DNA from: Cheilinus undulatus
Lineage: Eukaryota; Chordata; Actinopteri; Labriformes; Labridae
Direction of reading: 5' to 3'
DNA: 64,000 bases
Assembly (NCBI RefSeq): GCF_018320785.1
Contig: NC_054886.1
Span: forward strand, 9,857,207-9,921,206
In this document: piece after piece, positions 48,880 to 61,399 of the stretch
How the letters are laid out: every line of letters starts with the position of its first letter
Numbering within the stretch: the first letter of the stretch is position 1
Made by a program: the position numbers and the translations under genes
The notes under the pieces: model-generated
Database searches by the model: none
What the model saw: only the letters and a program-made list of their open reading frames with translations
Told to the model about the DNA's origin: nothing

Positions 48880-50235
48880 TACATTTATACACATTGGTAT
48901 TGATATTTATCTTGGCTAAAATAAACGTTGAAATACCTGCATGTATCATTGGATAGTGGGTATTGACAAAAAGTCAAAATCATCCTAAATCTCAAATTTA
49001 GCTTCCAAACATTCAAACACATCATGATAAAGTTTTATTTACCATGACCTGATTGTTATTCCACTGACTTGAACTTAAAGATGTCCTGCCAGCTTCAGCA
49101 AAAATCCAGTCACATCCATGCCTACTTTAAAACCTCTGACATTTTAACCATTAGACATGATTTTGAGTATGAAAGTGACATTTGAGAGTGTTGCATGCTG
49201 GGTCAAAGACCTGGTTCAGGTCTGCAGACTCACCCACAGAGCTCTCTCTATGACTCAGTTCTTTCTGATCTGCACTAACAGGCCTGTCCTTCAGCTCTGA
49301 GCTCTAACACCAGTTTGGTTGAGTCATTCCTCTCTGGAGGTTTTTGTCATTCTGCCATCATGGACAGCCTCTTTGTGTGTGTTTTTTTTTTTTTAATCTC
49401 CTCACCTCCTTTGTCCTGGCTCCTCTTTGAGTATTATCTCCTTGTTACTCACCCGTTCCTCCCCTCCTCCTGTACCTTTTTATAATCCTCACCTCCCTGG
49501 TTCAAGAACACTCATGTTTGAGCTAACAAACACACCTCAGAGTCCATCTTTTCTGCTGTTTCACTGCCCTGCTGTGGACTCTGTGTGAGGGATTCTTGGC
49601 AGAACAAAAAATAAATGTTCAAGCTCTCTGCTCTTATAATCAACATAATTAATGCTTCATAAGCACGAAGCATGTGAGAGGAGATGAAAGTGAGGTGTGT
49701 GAGCTGCTTAGAAAACTTCCCTTTGTTACAGGGTTTAATCCCCCAGATTTAGAACAAAAGAGACAAATTAACCTGCAAAGACTGACCTTTTCTGACCTCT
49801 GTAGTTTCCCAGGTATAGTCAGATCTTCCCCATCACTTCACATACCACATTTAGTTTTTTTTCTCAGTTTCATAACTTTGTTTTTGATGGAAAAGTACGG
49901 ACACTTAAAGCCTTCGTCACGCTCTTTTGTGCTGCTCTGTCATACCCCTTAAGCAGGTGAGGCCCTCAGAAACCCGATATCCTCAATTTCTGGAGCTATT
50001 TCTGAGAAAAATGACGAAACATTACAAAAACTAAAAAGACCGACAACACTACAGGGACATCTTACAGTACAGCCTCTTTGTTACAGTTCTGAACATTGTT
50101 TAACTTTTTCTATTCAAGATATTTGGAAGGCTGCAAAGTTGGTTCAGACAATGCTTTGTTAAGGGAATGTAGATACCACATAACTTTACTAAAGCATCTA
50201 TGTCTATACTCTGCAGTAATAATTAGCTGCAAGCT
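48880..50235. other. Intronic DNA
   Basis: No recognised gene or element. The 92-codon ORF at 49674-49952 lacks motifs. Confidence 0.35.
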
Positions 50236-50239
50236 AAGA

Positions 50240-51785
50240 GGCTAGAGGTGCCTCTTCAGTTTTTGCCACATAGTAGGCCATAGTTGGCAACTTTTGGAAA
50301 CCACTCAACCACCCACCTTTCCAAGAGTTGCCAACAAATGCCAGTCAATATATGAGAAAGATTGTTCTATATGGGTTCTAATAACACTAGTGAGATCAAG
50401 CACTGGTTATATTGAAATAACATCTGGGTGCCTAGACTGGCCTGCAAGAAAAAGGCAAGGATGGCACGTTTTATAAGCGTCAAAGGATGACAGCATCTTC
50501 AAAGGCAAAAATAAATCTAAACTTCAAAGGAAGACATCATTTTTCTAACATCTATTATCTCTGAAGGATGACATCATCAAAGCTAGAAAACAGAATGATT
50601 GCAAAGCTGGGTATGTTTCAGGCTTCCTCATTTTTTCCCAAATAGTAGGCCATAGCTGGCAACTTTTGGAAAAGAATGAACCTACCACTTTTCCAGAAAG
50701 TTGCCAACTTATGTGAGTCAACATATGGGAGAGATTAGGGGTATGTATTTGTTTTAACAATGAAAGAGAGATGAAGCTCTGGTTAGCTTGAAATGACAAC
50801 TGGGTACCAAGACTGGCCTGCATGCAGAGGGCCTAAAAGGCCTAAAAGGATGACATCATCTTTAGATGTAAGGATGGAATGTTTAATAGACTAAGGATGA
50901 CATCATCTTTCAACATGAGGATGGAATGTTCAATAGGCCCAAAAGGACGACATCATCTTTAGAGGCAAGGATGGACTGTTTATTGGACTACAAAGGATGA
51001 CATCATCTTTAGAAGCAAGGATGAAAATGTTTAATAGGCTTTATAGAATGACATCAGATGCAGAGATGGAATGTTTACTTGGCCTTTATGGATGAAGCCA
51101 TTTTTAGAGGCAAGAATGGAATGTTTTACAGCACGACACAGGATGACATCGTCTTTAGATGCAAGGATGGGATTTTTATCGGACTACAAAGGATGACTTC
51201 ATTCTCAGATGTGAGGATGGAATGTTAAAAAAGCTTCAAAGGATGACATTATCTAAGTGAAAGCATTGAGTGTTTTGTGGACATTTAAGGAAGACATCAT
51301 CTTCAGATGTGAGGATTGAATCTTTTATGCTCACTAAAGGATGACATTTTCTTTAAAAGCAAGGATGGAATGTTCTATAGACATTAAAGGATGACATCAT
51401 CTTTCTAAAGCCTATTAAAATCCTTAAAGGATGTTATCAAAGGCAGAGGTCAGAATGTTTGTTAACAAGGATACTGGGGGATTTTTAACTTCAGTTTTGC
51501 AAAATAGTACCCAGATAGTCAGCCGTGGTTGGCACTTTAGAGAAGTCAGTTTCATCCCCGTTTCCAAAAGTTGCTAAAGAAGGGCAAGGGCAAGATTGTT
51601 GATATTTACTGTGTTCATATAATGATAGAGAGATGAAGTACTAGTTAGATTGAAAAGACAGGTGGTTGCCTAGACAAGCCTGGAAAACAAAAGGCAAGAA
51701 TAGAATGTTTCATAGACATTAAAGGAAGATATCTGTCTGAATTCTGTTTAAATCTGTAAAGGAGGACATCATCCTTTTTTGACAA
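50240..51785. repeat. Composite array: about 205-bp module plus about 49-bp GGATGACATCATC units
   Basis: Two components alternate. A module of about 205 bp (GTAGGCCATAGTTGGCAAC, then TTTCCAAGAGTTGCCAAC, CACTGGTTATATTGAAAT and CCTAGACTGGCCTGCAAG) begins near 50257, 50622 and 51490. Each copy is followed by units of about 49 bp: AAAGGATGACATCATCTTT, AGATGCAAGGATGGAATG, TTTAATAGGC. About three such units follow the first module, at least a dozen the second and one or two the third. The module contains the GTTGGCAAC inverted pair of the other arrays. Confidence 0.82.
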
Positions 51786-54700
51786 ATGTTGGGCAATTTT
51801 GGAAAAAGTTTGATGGCTCCAGTTTGAGGGGCTGTTCCCTTTTTTGTTGTTTCGAAGCTGAAAATGTGAAATAGTTGCAGATGAGGAGCCATTTGAGAGC
51901 TGACGGACCAGCTTTCCTTACTGAGCTGAGATAGATCATCTAGATCTCTAGAAAGAGATGCAACTGAGATCACTCTAAGTGATGCTTTCACTGTCTGCCC
52001 ATCTGAAACCTCCTGGAGCCATATAACCACCAGGCCATAGTGGTAGTTGTTTCTGAGTTGCAGATTTCTCAGCACTAAGCCTCAGTATTACCTTGTCTTG
52101 ACTTGTTGTAAGTGATGCAGTTTTTGGCTCTGATGAGATTTGTCTTCTATTTTTGCTGTTGTTGCATTAACCGCACCCAAGACAAAGCGAACCATAGCAA
52201 CAAGAGTTTAAATTGTATTGCAGAAGCAGTGAGCAATTGCATTAAAGTTTGCTGATTTTAAATGTGGTCACTGGGTTGCATAAAGTCAGACGTAAAGCTT
52301 GTAATGCTGCTGACAGTGGAGCAGGTCTAAGGCTTGAAAAGGTAATCAGATTTACAAACAGATTAGTGAGTTAATTGACTTTGACAGCCTTCTAGACCTT
52401 CATGGAAGCCTTTCTGATTGAAACATTTATAACACTATCTTAATGTAAAGCTAGAAACATCCTGTAGGTTAATCCTCAGACCTTTTTAAACCGGTTTTGT
52501 TCCCAGGGTTGTGAAATAATTTGAGACTTTGGAACAGCAAACTGATTATGTCATTGTTTTTGAGCGGTGCCTGCTCTGATTATGCAACACGATCTGCAGC
52601 AGGAGCCGGTTTCTGCCTCTATTTCTCCAGTTTTAACACTGATTCTGCTGATGATGATGGAGCTTGCCTCATTTGTGTTAAGAGTCTTTATAAGGTCCGC
52701 CTTAGTTTGTGGAGGTCATTGGGTCAGCGCTGATGTAAGTGTCTGAAGAGGATCCATCACATCCCGACCTGTAATTAGACGCAGAGCTCCCAGCTGACAT
52801 GCCAATCCTCCTCGCTCTGCTGATCCTTTGAAATCCTGCGTCAGTGTTTCAGGACATTTGGTCTCATACGCACAAGCTGGGAAACCACAGAATCGCACAT
52901 TTTTGTTTTTATATCACAGGCTGGGCTGTAAAATTACCTGAATGTGGGATAATGATCAGAAATTTGTTGATCAGGACGATTTATGTGAGAAAAGCCTTTT
53001 ACAGAGCTGAAACAAACGCCACATAAGCAGGTCAGCATGCAGGTTTTAGCTCACACGGCATTGAAACACTTCCAACCAACTTGGTTTCTATTCTTTTAAC
53101 TGTTTTGCTTTCCCATCTAGATTTTCTTCTGTTGAACTTTAAGGTTTGTTGACAAAAGGGATTAAAGACACCTGAATAAGAGGAACAAGGCGTGCTGAAA
53201 TTTGTGGCAGCACAACTTGCTGCTCTTAAATGTAAAGACGGGGTGGTTATAAACAAAAAGGACATTATTTTTGCACCGTGTATGTAATTTTGTTGTCATG
53301 TTTTATTTTTGCATGCACCCCTTTCTCTGCATCATGGACTGGACTGAAAGGATTTTTCAGTATGTCCATTTTTACCAGTTGAATTTTCTGAACTGACTGT
53401 GCAGACTGGCAAATTCTTTTAGACCCATATTGACCCAGCACAAATAGAATCATAATGTACTGCATCTCTGTGACCCTGAAGTTTTTCTGCTTGAGTTTTA
53501 CTGTTAAATATTAAAATAATAGGCTCTCTCTCTCTCATTATGCTCTATTCGGGCAGTACCATGTGATTACAGAACAGCCTGTCATTGGCTAACGGACCCT
53601 CACAAAGGGTAGCATAAGACGGTTAGCATTCAATCCAGTGCCAATAAATGATCGTCATCGGATAAAAATGGATAAAAATACATTCAATATCAGGTTTACT
53701 GGTGTGGATTTACTCATTAAAGTCCCCAAAAGACACACGAGTTGGAGGCTCGCTGAAAATGCTGTCACAAAGGATTCAAAGGTGTCAAAAGGAAGGAATA
53801 ATGGCTAGCTTCAAGAAGACAAACAAGTAAGAGGCAACGGTTTGTGGTTCAGAAGTTAATTAACTCTTCATAAACTGTGTCACTTTTTGTCGTGTACGAC
53901 AGCGCTGGTCTAGAAGGTGTATTAACGGTCGTATTCAGACAAAAAATGTCACGTAGCCACTAGTCTTTGCTGCTGCGCTGGGTCCTTTGGTTCTTCTTCA
54001 CTGCTCCAAAAATGGTAGCTCGTGCATGCAGTGTTTTCCGGGAGTTAAGAAGAACTGATTTCTGGTTTATAACACTAAAATTTATCATGGCTGAACGGCA
54101 ATATAAAGCTAAACCAAATGGTATTGGATCTGTGCATAAACTTACGTACTCACAGATACCAATACCTGCCTTTTTAAAGTTTGCAGACTGGCACTGATTA
54201 CCTTCAGTTGGATCACGCTTTTATAAAGACGCTTGCTGGCTGTTAAAATAAAGCAACAAGAAGAAGTAACAAGGTGCAGCTGCATACTGATCCTGCAGCT
54301 TCAGAGCATCCACAGGCAAAAGAAGGCTCTCGCTGCTGTTCAGCTTTGTGGCTTTTTCAGCCTGTTGCTCTTTTGGCAACACCTGAACCTGTGATTTCAT
54401 CGCAGGTGTTTTCTGTTAGCTTTCAAAGAGAGCTGGTGGAGATCAAACACAGAAAAGTTGGCTGATTTTAAGGCTGAAAAATAGAGAAACAGAGTTTAAT
54501 CTGCTGTCCAAGGCCAAAAGTAAACCAGAAACCAGACTTGGTATATCCAAGCCTTCAAGGTCACTACTTCAGACTGCAGCTACAATTCTGCTGCTCCTGG
54601 TGGCCGTTTATAATGCTGAGGTCAGCCTCCATGGTCTGTTTGTCTGTAATGATGGCCACTAGGTCAGATTAGGTGATCACAGAGATGTAAATTCGTGCCA

Positions 54701-57700
54701 TTAGGGACCCAACTGTGACAACACTGGAAGGAAGAGGGGTCTTTGATTTTTGCACAAGTCAAGGCTTCGTGCCATATTCATCATTTTTGTTTATTTGTAC
54801 ATCAGTGGGACAAAAAGACTACATTTTCCAGCTATTATCTACAGTAAGTCCTTTTTTTTTTAAACCAGACTCATTTTGAAGGTGAATAGTAGTGACCCCA
54901 TTCTCAAGCTCTAAACAAATCTGCATGCTCACCCCCACAGAGGTCGGTCCAGGGCAGCAGGGAGCTCGAATGGATTAATCCTGTCAGAAAGGGGGACAGC
55001 TCTTTCCATTTGTAATGTGTCTCTGTGTCTTTTAGCTTACTTTTGTAAATTCTTTGGATTTCTATACATTTTCTTTAGAATTTGGGGTTATAAATGCTAA
55101 TATTTATGCAGTGATTGCAGTGAAATCAGTAAAAGAGATTGTGGCAGCTGGCCTAACTAGATTTTAACTTGTCTGCAGAGAAAGCAGTGCGACTTTTTGG
55201 TAGTTTAGTAACCGATTTGTTCCTTATTTTGATTTTTAGTCTCAGTTTTACATAGTTTAAACTCCTTTTTTCCCAAACATGCAGCTGTCAGCGTGCAGCA
55301 ACCTCATTGTGGAGCAAACAGTCGTGTTTTTCTAGCAAATCAGTGCTTTGGATTCATATCTTCATTTTCTGTCTTACACAAAACACGGTTAATACAGTAT
55401 TTGTTTTTTGCACCTTCAAAATTTAAATGGAAGAAATTGCAGCAGTTGCTACAAGCACATCATGTTTTTAAAGATTATTGATGATTTTTCTGTGTGTAAG
55501 GGCAAGGTGTTTGCATAATCTGGCTATAGAATATGGATACAGTTTCAAGGGCTGTAAATGATGTAATGCAGTACTGTAACTTAGTTAATAAGCAGCATTT
55601 TTGAGGATTTTTTGGGGGATGTTTTAGGATAGAAGGGAGGAAAAGTGAGGAACAATGAGCTTAAACTGGTCCAGCCCCTTACAAGACTATTTGTTGCTTG
55701 CAGACATGTGACCCTGACGATGTTTCTGACTTTTGTTCTTTACTTCCATGCATCTTCTCAATGCCTTAAATTGTTGGATATTGTGTACAGGGTAGGGATG
55801 AGTATGGAAAACTGGTACCGACACATCAAATACATTACAACACAGATATTGATGCTTCATTTTGATATTCAGCCACCCAGTGAAAGGCCAGAATACATTA
55901 TGGAATTTGTGTGATTTATATGTTAAGTAACACCAGTTTCCCTTTATTTGACTGGCATCTTAAAAGATATATCTGCAAATCATTTGATACCCAGACAGCT
56001 TTTATTCTCCTTCTGACTTTCAAATTGTTTTTCCCCCTCAAAAGTATTGTTTCAGGCTCTGTTTAGGCACTGGCACCGTATATAAAGTATCGTTTTAGCA
56101 GGTACCAGAAAGGAAGATTTATGTCTGGGGATGCCGAAGTTTAAAATCTAATCTTGTCTTGTCTCGTGAGATAAGAGTCTGGTCACACCCCTAAAAACAT
56201 AAAACTGTTCTATTTATATCATGGAACTGACTGATATTAAAAACATTAACAATATTAACTTAATATTCTTTTATTTTAAGTTAAAGGTTTGCATGAGAAA
56301 GTTTAGTTTTATTAACTTTGCTCTTTTCTTCCCTCACTCCTACACGTCTCTGAGAAATTAACATCAGATTGTCCTGTTAGGATTTAAAATCTGAGCTGAA
56401 AATGTGACATGTAGACTCCTGTGTCATTAAAATGATTTTTATATGGATTCAAAGAGCATGACTTTAAGGGAACATTAGTGGCACATTGTTAGGTAGAGTT
56501 TGATTGAATCAGGATTCTGGTAAATGGATCATGTTGGGCATTTAGTTCATTAATTTTCTGTGTTATTGTGTGTTACGTTGGCTCCACAGGTGTGTTTATT
56601 ATCACATTAATGAAGTGGAAGAATAGCAGATCAGGCTGGTCTCCACCAGTCCTGATGGAAAATCCAGAGTCTGGCTAGTCTGAGACATTCAAAATGTGAT
56701 CAGACCGTTCTCGAGTACTACAACAGTAATAGATGCTTAGGAACATCCTTAATTCTAACATGGTTCATGGTACAATGTTTTATGTCATCTGAAAAAAGAA
56801 AGAAATTTCTTCTTCTGCACAGTGAAAAATCTCTTCTTTGATTCAGCAGTTAGGTACACTAGATGTTGGCATTAAATTGATTGGACACTGCAGTTAGTCA
56901 TCGGCTACTGATATCAGTATATGCCAATCTGAGGAATGATGAGTAAATTCGGGACAGTTGGGGCGTTCTTTGCAGTAAGCATCAAGTTAAGTATAAGTAA
57001 TGTTTAAATGTCTTGATATTGAAGGTCTTTTTTATACATGCAGCTAAAGCAAATATATTAATGCTTTTATTTAGGCCTCATAATCATCCAGAGAAGTCTC
57101 TTTTCTGTTTTTTAGGCATTGTTATTTCCCCAGCCAGTGTTGACAAACCTCTAACCACAGTTAACATGTGTCCAACCAATCAGGCTCATGAAGTGACCGC
57201 ACAGGCCAAAAAACCAAGTCATAAAACTCTCCATAGGGCCAGCTGTGAACCGTCTGATAGTAACGGGTCAGTGTGAGTCAGCTCTTTAACTGGAAGGATC
57301 TCTCCGTTCTTGTTATGATGACATGCTGCCCCCCTCCTCCTCCTCCTGGTCCTCCTCCTGGTCCTCTGGTTCTCTGTCAGACTTGGCTCTGGTCCACGGG
57401 TCATGCCTGTTTAAAGCCAGCGTCCTGCGGTCTGAAACAGTGTGAGACTGGGCATCTCGCTACCCCATTCCTCAGCACATGCTTTTCCCATGATGCTCAG
57501 TGAGTCAGTCTGGGCTTTGTTTCAACAGCTACCAGGACAAATGGGCAGAGAAGCAGCATGGGAAAGAAGGAGAGCAGAGCAAGGCTGCTGTGCACTTCTC
57601 AGCTGTCAGAATGTGGGCTTAACTATAAAAGGGAGTTCTGGTATTTTTGAACTCATTTGGACATATTTTTGGGTCTGAATCACCAACAGGTACAAAAAGG

Positions 57701-57970
57701 TTTGGATTGCACCTGTAGATTTCATCTGCCTTCCCAACGGCATCATTTCTTTGGCTCTCTTACCGTGGTTTGGTATCCCTGTATGCTGTGAGCAGTGAAG
57801 CTGCTGCTAAGAATGAATGGAGACCGATTAGCCACAAGCTAAGAGGCTAGCTTCTTAAACTGCTTTTCTCCCTCATGTTGTCATAAACATTGGGGTTCCT
57901 GCAGATCCTTAAAGAGACTTTTAAAGTTTATGAAAAGATTTTTGAATTTCAAGGCCATGAAATAGTCATT
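51786..57970. other. Long intronic stretch without recognised features
   Basis: About 6 kb of mostly unique-looking sequence. No exon, RNA gene or named repeat was identified. A GC-balanced block at 52735-52870 stands out slightly (see findings). Confidence 0.35.
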
Positions 57971-57976
57971 TTAGTA

Positions 57977-59260
57977 AAGCCCGAATTCCAAAAAAAGTTG
58001 GTACACTTTGTAAAATGTTAATTAAAACCAAAGTCAGTCAGTGAATGCCAAATCTCATAACCCTTACTTTATTCATATTTTACCATGAAAAATATTTGCT
58101 TATTTAAATTTGAAGCAACATATCTCAAAAAAGTTGGGACAGGGCAACAAAAGGCTGGGAAAGTAAGTGGAACTAATGAAAACAGCTGGAGAAGCATTTT
58201 GCAACTAATGAGGTTAACTGTCAACAGGTCAGTCACATGACTGGGTGTAAATGGAGCATTTTAGAGAGGCAGAGTCTCACAGAAGTGAAGATGGGCAGAG
58301 GTTCACCAGTCTGAGAAAAAACGGGTCTAAAAGTTGTGGAACAATTTCAGAAAATAATTTGAATATTTGACATGTGCTGCTGACCTCTTGGCCAGGTCAC
58401 CCTTGTGAAAGAGATTTCGGTCTCAATGGGTTTTTTATCTGGTTAAATAAAGGTTAAATAAAATAAATAAATATCTCACCATCTACAGTCTATGAGATCA
58501 TCAAGCGATTTGGAGTATGGGCAAGGCTGAAGGGACCGTCAGGGACCACTGCATCAAAAACAGACATGATTATGTACTGGAAATCACTGCATGGGCTCAG
58601 GAACGCTTTCAGAAATCATTGTCTGTCAACACAGTTGGCCGTGCTATCCACAAATGACAGTTAAACCTGGATCATGGAAAGAAGTGGCCACAAACACTGT
58701 TGTCTTCTATGGGCCAAAGTCTAAAGAGGAGAGGGGCCATCCAGCTTGTTATCCTGGCACAGTTCTAAATCTGCATCTCTGATGGTATGGGGTTGTATTA
58801 GTGCCTGTGGTGTCGGCAGTGTACACATCTGGAAAAACAGTATCAAAGTTGAAAAGTAGATAGAGGTTTTAGGGCAGCATATGCAAAGCAGACCAAGGAC
58901 TGTTGAGCAGTTAAAATCCTACATCAGACAAGAAAGGGACAACATTCCTCATCCAAAACTCCAACAACATGTCTCCTCACTTTGCAGAAGTTTACAGACT
59001 GTTGTTAAAAGAAGAGGGGATGTTACCTAATGGTAAACATGGCCCTGTCCCTCATTTTTTGAGATTTGCTGCTGCCATCAGATTCAGAATGAGCTAATAT
59101 TTTCATGAAATGGTAAAATGACTCAGTTTCAACATCTATCTAATATGTTGTGTGTGTTCTGTTGTGAATGAAATATAGGTTTATGAAATTGTTACAATCA
59201 CTGCATTCTGCTTTTACTTACATTTTACACAGTGACCTAAGTTTTTGGGAATTGAGGTTG
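57977..59260 (+). pseudogene. Tc1/mariner-type element relic, both ends present (copy 2)
   Basis: The same family as 16534-17570. The left end is CCCGAATTCCAAAAAAAGTT. The right end is ACCTAAGTTTTTGGGAATTG followed by AGGTTG, then TA. The interior keeps GGGCAACAAAAGGCTGGGAA, CATGGGCTCAGGAACG and CATCTCTGATGGTATGGGG, then CTGTTGTTAAAAGAAGAGGG near the transposase C-terminus. Large internal deletions remove much of the catalytic domain, and a retroposon tail is inserted at about 58366-58470. Stops and frameshifts make it dead. Confidence 0.9.
58366..58470 (+). mobile_element. 5'-truncated LINE 3' tail inserted in the Tc1 relic
   Basis: CTCTTGGCCAGGTCACCCTT, GAGATTTCGGTCTCAATGGG and TGGTTAAATAAAGGTTAAAT plus AAAATAAATAAAT form the 3' terminus of a fish non-LTR retrotransposon ending in TAAA-type repeats. 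It interrupts the Tc1 sequence between TTTCAGAAAATAATTTG and TCTCACCATCTACAG. Confidence 0.75.
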
Positions 59261-59261
59261 T

Positions 59262-60640
59262 AATTCAGTCAGATAATTAGCTCTCCTGGTGCTTGTGTAC
59301 TGGGACAATTACAGGAGTATAATTACACAATAAATGTAACCTGACCTTACCCTGCATGTTTCCACACCAACTGATGAAGATTTTAGAGGCTATAGTTTGA
59401 TAAATGATGGTTTTATTGCAGCCATTACAGCCAAATTCACTGCTGAGGGCTGAACAAATCAACTACAGTCAGTCCTAAAGCTGGACTATGGTAGGAAAGG
59501 GTTAAAATCTGATAAACGTAGTCAGTGTTGTTTATAAAAAAGATGTTCTAAAGATTCTTTCTACAGAAAGTTGCTTCATTTTTGTCATTAAAAGGTTCGT
59601 CCGTATTAAACCAGAGTAAAGGTTATAGATAAATCTAAGCTTGTGTTTTGTCGGGGTGGATTCAGAGACTAGACAACCTCTCCATCCCCCAGAGCACACG
59701 CACACCCACCACACACACTCACACACCCTACCATTTCCACCCCCACCTATTGTTCACTCAGCTCCCCTGCAGCTATGGGACAGTGAAGACGGGGAGGGAT
59801 CGGGCTTTTTAGAGCTACTGTACAGAATCTCTCCTCCCTCACATGTACTGTATGAACACACTAACACACTAAAGCACACACCCTGACACGGTGCTGCCCT
59901 GCTGTGTTTATTAAGGCCATGTGAAATGGTCCTGTTCTGCTTTCTTTGTTCACTCTTTCATTAATGTAGAGCAAGGCTCAGCACTAAACTATGTGAGCTC
60001 TCTGCTTTGTTCTAGTGTGACCTCTTCTCATTTATTTAAGGCTGTCCCATTTATTATGGTGGACATTCGCAGCTATTAGCAGTTTTTACTGTTAATAAGG
60101 GTTTATAATAGGTAGGTTTCCCCTCCTTTCATCTTCATTGTGTTTGTTAATATGGTCGGCAACTGATCCTGTAGTTCAATAAGGGCTTAAACATACAATT
60201 TATTCCAATTTTCCCTAATTGTGTGGGTTAATTATGTAAAAATACTGTAAATAGCAGCAGCAGATCACCTACTACCTGAACTGGATTAACTGTGATCGCA
60301 TTAATCAGTGACTTCAGAATGGTTTTCCAGCCAATCAGGTTTATTTTTGTTGTTTAGAGTGTTTCCTCTACCCTTCACCATGTTTTTTTTTTTTTTTTTT
60401 TTTTTTTAAATGGATGTGAATCTAGTTTCGATGTTTTTATGATGGTGTGAAAGTTGTAATTCAAACCCTGGTATGGACCAAAAAACTGTGCAGAGACAGC
60501 TTGTCCACTTTTCTTCTGACTCTGGTGCAGTTTGTTGAAGTACTGCACCATTAATATAACTGTAGTTGGAATGCCAGGCTGTGCATTTAAATAACTGCAT
60601 GAAAGGCTGCAGCTATTTCTGTATTAAGTATAGGCTACTT
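59262..60640. other. Intronic DNA; T25 run at 60383-60407
   Basis: No gene or element recognised beyond the poly-T run and a short CACACC-rich stretch near 59695-59730. Confidence 0.5.
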
Positions 60641-60646
60641 GAAACT

Positions 60647-60735
60647 AGTGCTGCATAATTTGATAATAATGTGCGCTTGCGATTGTACTGCACAATAATG
60701 CATTTTGCAACTGCAGTTACTATATAATCCAGTAC
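60647..60735. mobile_element. AGTGCTGCATAATT MITE, left-end fragment
   Basis: AGTGCTGCATAATTTG, then AATGTGCGCTTGCGATTG, matches the left end of the element at 60997. No right end is seen. Confidence 0.45.
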
Positions 60736-60996
60736 CCCAGTGCACCATGTTGGGTCTTTTATTTTTTCAGTGATTGCTTTTTCTAGTCTTCAGAAACTGC
60801 TGAAAAATCCTGCACACTGGAGGGAAACCCTCACTCCTCTCCAGCTCCTTCCTTCACCCAAGTTACCAATATTTTTGTGCAATTTAGACAGAATTTCCTT
60901 CTCTACTCTCTGCTTGTTGGGGCTTACATGTAACATTCCTGTATGAAAACATTCAAAATATTTCAGTACAGTTAAGTCAGTGAGTTAGAGCTTATT

Positions 60997-61399
60997 AGTG
61001 CTGCATGGTTTGGTAGTTATGTGCGATTGCTGTTTTACTAGACTGTATTTCAATTTGCAAATATGATACCACAAATGGTATCATGAGTCTACTTGCTTTG
61101 TTATCAAGGAGAATGCTGAGAACAATGAAAGTTTAGAAGTGTGTATTTTATAAAAAGAATACAAAAGCTGATGTTTTTAATGTACTGCTTTCCAAAAAAA
61201 TGTTTTTTTTCCCTTTTTTGAAAATAAAGATAACTACAAAGTGCAAAAGTGACCCTCCTGTAAACTCAAAGGCCTTTCTGCAGATATTTTTGTAAACCTC
61301 TGTAGTATTACTGAATACTAAAATAACTGCAACATCACTGTGGTTATGTCATTTCACACACTGGCATTGCAATTGCATTTAGATTAATTATGCAGCACT
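60997..61399. mobile_element. AGTGCTGCAT MITE, both ends
   Basis: The left AGTGCTGCATGGTTTGG and right complement AGTGCTGCATAATTAATC are inverted repeats with GCGATTGC/GCAATTGC words inside each end. Flanks GCTTATT and GCTATAT are similar but not identical. No coding capacity. Probably hAT-like. Confidence 0.65.
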
